A DNA stretch of 5,222 nucleotides from an uncultured Clostridia bacterium (lineage in GTDB: Bacteria; Bacillota_A; Clostridia; Christensenellales; UBA1242). Of the stretch, positions 3,491-5,222 are shown piece after piece (within the stretch, counting starts at the first letter, position 1; every line of letters begins with the position of its first letter). The stretch spans positions 1-5,222 of the forward strand of contig CANRFP010000069.1 of the NCBI GenBank assembly GCA_947629895.1, in the 5' to 3' direction. Both the position numbers and the translations under genes were made by a program. A model generated the notes under the pieces. It worked only from the letters and a program-made list of their open reading frames with translations. It was not told the DNA's origin and did no database searches.

Positions 3491-5222
3491 AAAAATTAAA
3501 TGGATTTGTAGGTCTTAAAACGATTTTGTTACGTTTTTCAACGTCATAGAATATTTTGTCTACATCAAGTTTTTTGGCAAGTCCAGTTGGCATAGTGGCA
3601 GGATTTTTTTCAAAGAAGTCATTTAATGCAAATATTGTCATAACTTCCTTTAAAATTGGCTGCCTAAACATCTTGGCAATAACTGTAAATTTTGGCATTG
3701 TTCGAAGTTCAGACTTGTCAATAAGTGGCCTACGGTTACGCTGAACAGACTTGTTTGTTGTGTTTGAAGTATTGTCATCTTTGCCTTTGCTTTCGGACGA
3801 GCTTTCCTCATTGCTGAACACTGTTATTTCGCCGCAGGCTTGTGAGAACGCTTCAATAGTCGCAGCATCTTCTGAGCCGAGGAAAAGTTCAAGCTGAAAG
3901 TTTCCGCGAATATTTGCCGCCTCGTCTGCGCCGTATTTGATGTCAAGCTGTTTGTAAGACTGCAAGATTATTTCAAAGAATATATTTCTTGAACGTGAAA
4001 CTGTGACCATAGTTCCAAAGTTTTGGATTGCCGGCATATTGCCAAACTCGTCAAGGATGAAATAAACCGGGCGTTTTAATTGTCCCTTCTTGCCAGTTTT
4101 TGGATCATGAGTTTCATTTGCAACATCGACAAGCACTTTGTAGAGTTGGGATATGCACAAAGTTCCAAGGGCGTGGCGCTCTGGCTTGTGGTCAGGCACG
4201 CGAATAAAGAAAACTGTTGGGCGTTCTGGAATTTTTGTAAAGTCAATATCTGTTGTGCTTGTCAGATATTGAATTCCCTCATCGCCAAGCAAGCCAATGC
4301 TTGAGCCAAGTGTTGCAAGGAATGAACGTTGTGTGATAGGCGAAGCGCCAATAATCGTTGACATAAGGTCCTTTACATTTGAATGCAATTGGTCGCGACC
4401 TTCGCTATAACGTTTTAAGGTTTCAAGTTGGCCATTATCAGAGCCGTTAATATCTCGCTTGTTTGCAATTTTGTAAACATTGTAAAGGTTAAACTTGTCT
4501 TTTGTCATTCCAAGTCTTGGGTCGCGGCTATCTTCAAGCATTGCCATCATGATTGCGGCAACAAAGTCCTGACTTCCTTTTGTCCACATAGGCTCTTTTG
4601 CGTCTGGCGGAACTGGAACAATTGAAATTGCGATATTGCGCAAAGTTGACATTGCCTCATCTTCAAGTTGAAGACGTCTTGCTTCAAGCTCTTCCTTCAA
4701 AACCTCATTGTCGGGGAAAGCTTTGCCTTCAAAGGCATACCAAGTGTCACCATAAGTTTTTCCGCCTATTTCGGCGCTTGTAAAGGTTTTGTAGCCTGCA
4801 TCTTTTGGCGAAACGCCAGATATCTTTTTGACTTCTCTTGCAAGATTTCCTGCACGCTCATAAATGTTCCATGCAATTTCCATCGGGTTCCAACGAGAAG
4901 ATATAAACGGTGAGTCAAGGTTTAACACTTGTACGTCATAACCTTCCTTTATTAAGATGTTGTAGTTGTCTTCATAAAGTTCACCTTTAGGGTCAGCAAC
5001 AATCAAACTAGGCTTTTGACCTGAGTGAGCAAGAATACGAATTGACGGGTCAGCCAAAAGTTGTGTTTTACCTACACCAGTTGTACCAATGACAAGCGCG
5101 TGAGTTTCATGCTTCATGTTTATTTCAAACTTTCCGCCTTTAACCTTGTATCTAAACGGGAAGCCCGTCTTTTGCAGGCTTGGAAGTTTGTCCCAAGTCG
5201 TGTAAATGATTGAACTATCTTT
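3489..5222 (-). CDS. VirD4/TraG-family type IV coupling protein ATPase (5' end outside the window)
   Basis: The frame is open from the right edge to the TAA at 3489-3491, giving 577 residues. The Met codon at 5117-5115 is internal: 35 in-frame residues precede it (ending GGKFEIN) and lead directly into the nucleotide-binding fold. Counted from the window edge, Walker A GTTGVGKT is at residues 46-53. The VirD4-typical VADPKGELYED segment follows (about 75-85). Walker B VYFILDEF has D391/E392 and leads into GNMPAIQNFG. The C-terminal TraG/TraD region contains SRSRN, ILQSYKQL and LFLGSEDAATIEAF, then a Ser/Asn-rich linker and a RRPLIDKSELRTMP segment. Coupling proteins are hexameric inner-membrane ATPases that pass relaxosome-bound DNA or effector proteins to a type IV secretion channel. 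Transmembrane helices would be in the missing N-terminus. No relaxase or other channel genes are visible here; they may lie to the right. Confidence 0.92.
   Translation of the reverse strand, partial: KDSSIIYTTWDKLPSLQKTGFPFRYKVKGGKFEINMKHETHALVIGTTGVGKTQLLADPSIRILAHSGQKPSLIVADPKGELYEDNYNILIKEGYDVQVLNLDSPFISSRWNPMEIAWNIYERAGNLAREVKKISGVSPKDAGYKTFTSAEIGGKTYGDTWYAFEGKAFPDNEVLKEELEARRLQLEDEAMSTLRNIAISIVPVPPDAKEPMWTKGSQDFVAAIMMAMLEDSRDPRLGMTKDKFNLYNVYKIANKRDINGSDNGQLETLKRYSEGRDQLHSNVKDLMSTIIGASPITQRSFLATLGSSIGLLGDEGIQYLTSTTDIDFTKIPERPTVFFIRVPDHKPERHALGTLCISQLYKVLVDVANETHDPKTGKKGQLKRPVYFILDEFGNMPAIQNFGTMVTVSRSRNIFFEIILQSYKQLDIKYGADEAANIRGNFQLELFLGSEDAATIEAFSQACGEITVFSNEESSSESKGKDDNTSNTTNKSVQRNRRPLIDKSELRTMPKFTVIAKMFRQPILKEVMTIFALNDFFEKNPATMPTGLAKKLDVDKIFYDVEKRNKIVLRPTNPFNF

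Noticed and set aside
1..5222. CRISPR array or insertion sequence with a transposase
   Set aside because: There are no regularly spaced repeats and no transposase-like reading frame; the only long repeat is the tRNA-derived pair.

Overview
The window looks like chromosomal DNA of a low-GC, endospore-forming Bacillota (Clostridia-like) bacterium. The basis is a SpoIIE-type sporulation phosphatase at the left edge, AGGAG-type ribosome binding sites, U-tailed hairpin terminators and an AT-rich base composition. No species can be named from the sequence.

Layout. The + strand runs from 1 to about 2750. It holds the 3' end of a spoIIE-like gene (2-673) with a terminator, then a well-formed promoter and a complete tRNA-Leu(CAG) with encoded CCA (750-835). 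Next comes a very AT-rich gene for a SMI1/KNR4 (SUKH) protein (876-1457), then a 425-bp intergenic stretch (1458-1882) dense in repeats and hairpins. The strand ends with a leucine-carboxyl-methyltransferase-like gene (1883-2750) whose reading frame is broken at a run of ten G. The - strand carries a four-helix membrane protein with a SHOCT-like tail (2782-3408) and the C-terminal part of a VirD4/TraG type IV coupling protein (3489 to the right edge). A two-way terminator at 2757-2783 separates the converging genes.

Most interesting region. The last 71 bases of the tRNA-Leu, including CCA, are repeated exactly at 1682-1752, about 0.9 kb downstream. The SUKH gene lies between the copies. A cluster of eight AATCAAA/TTTGATT heptamers and a GGGG/CCCC hairpin sit just inside the right copy. 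Two more hairpins follow that copy, bracketed by ACGTC. This arrangement resembles a small integrative element, or the remnant of one, inserted at a tRNA 3' end: attL = the intact tRNA, attR = the tRNA fragment, arm-like repeats inside, and one possible defence or immunity cargo gene. No integrase is present in the window, so it would be non-autonomous or decayed. A rival reading is a second tRNA copy disrupted by a hairpin insertion.

How the genes relate. With no terminator between the tRNA and the SUKH gene, the tRNA promoter could transcribe both. The methyltransferase is either inactive, phase-variable through its G10 tract, or affected by a homopolymer sequencing error. The coupling protein points to a conjugative system extending to the right of the window; the membrane protein next to it has its own promoter-like sequence and is separated from it by a terminator.
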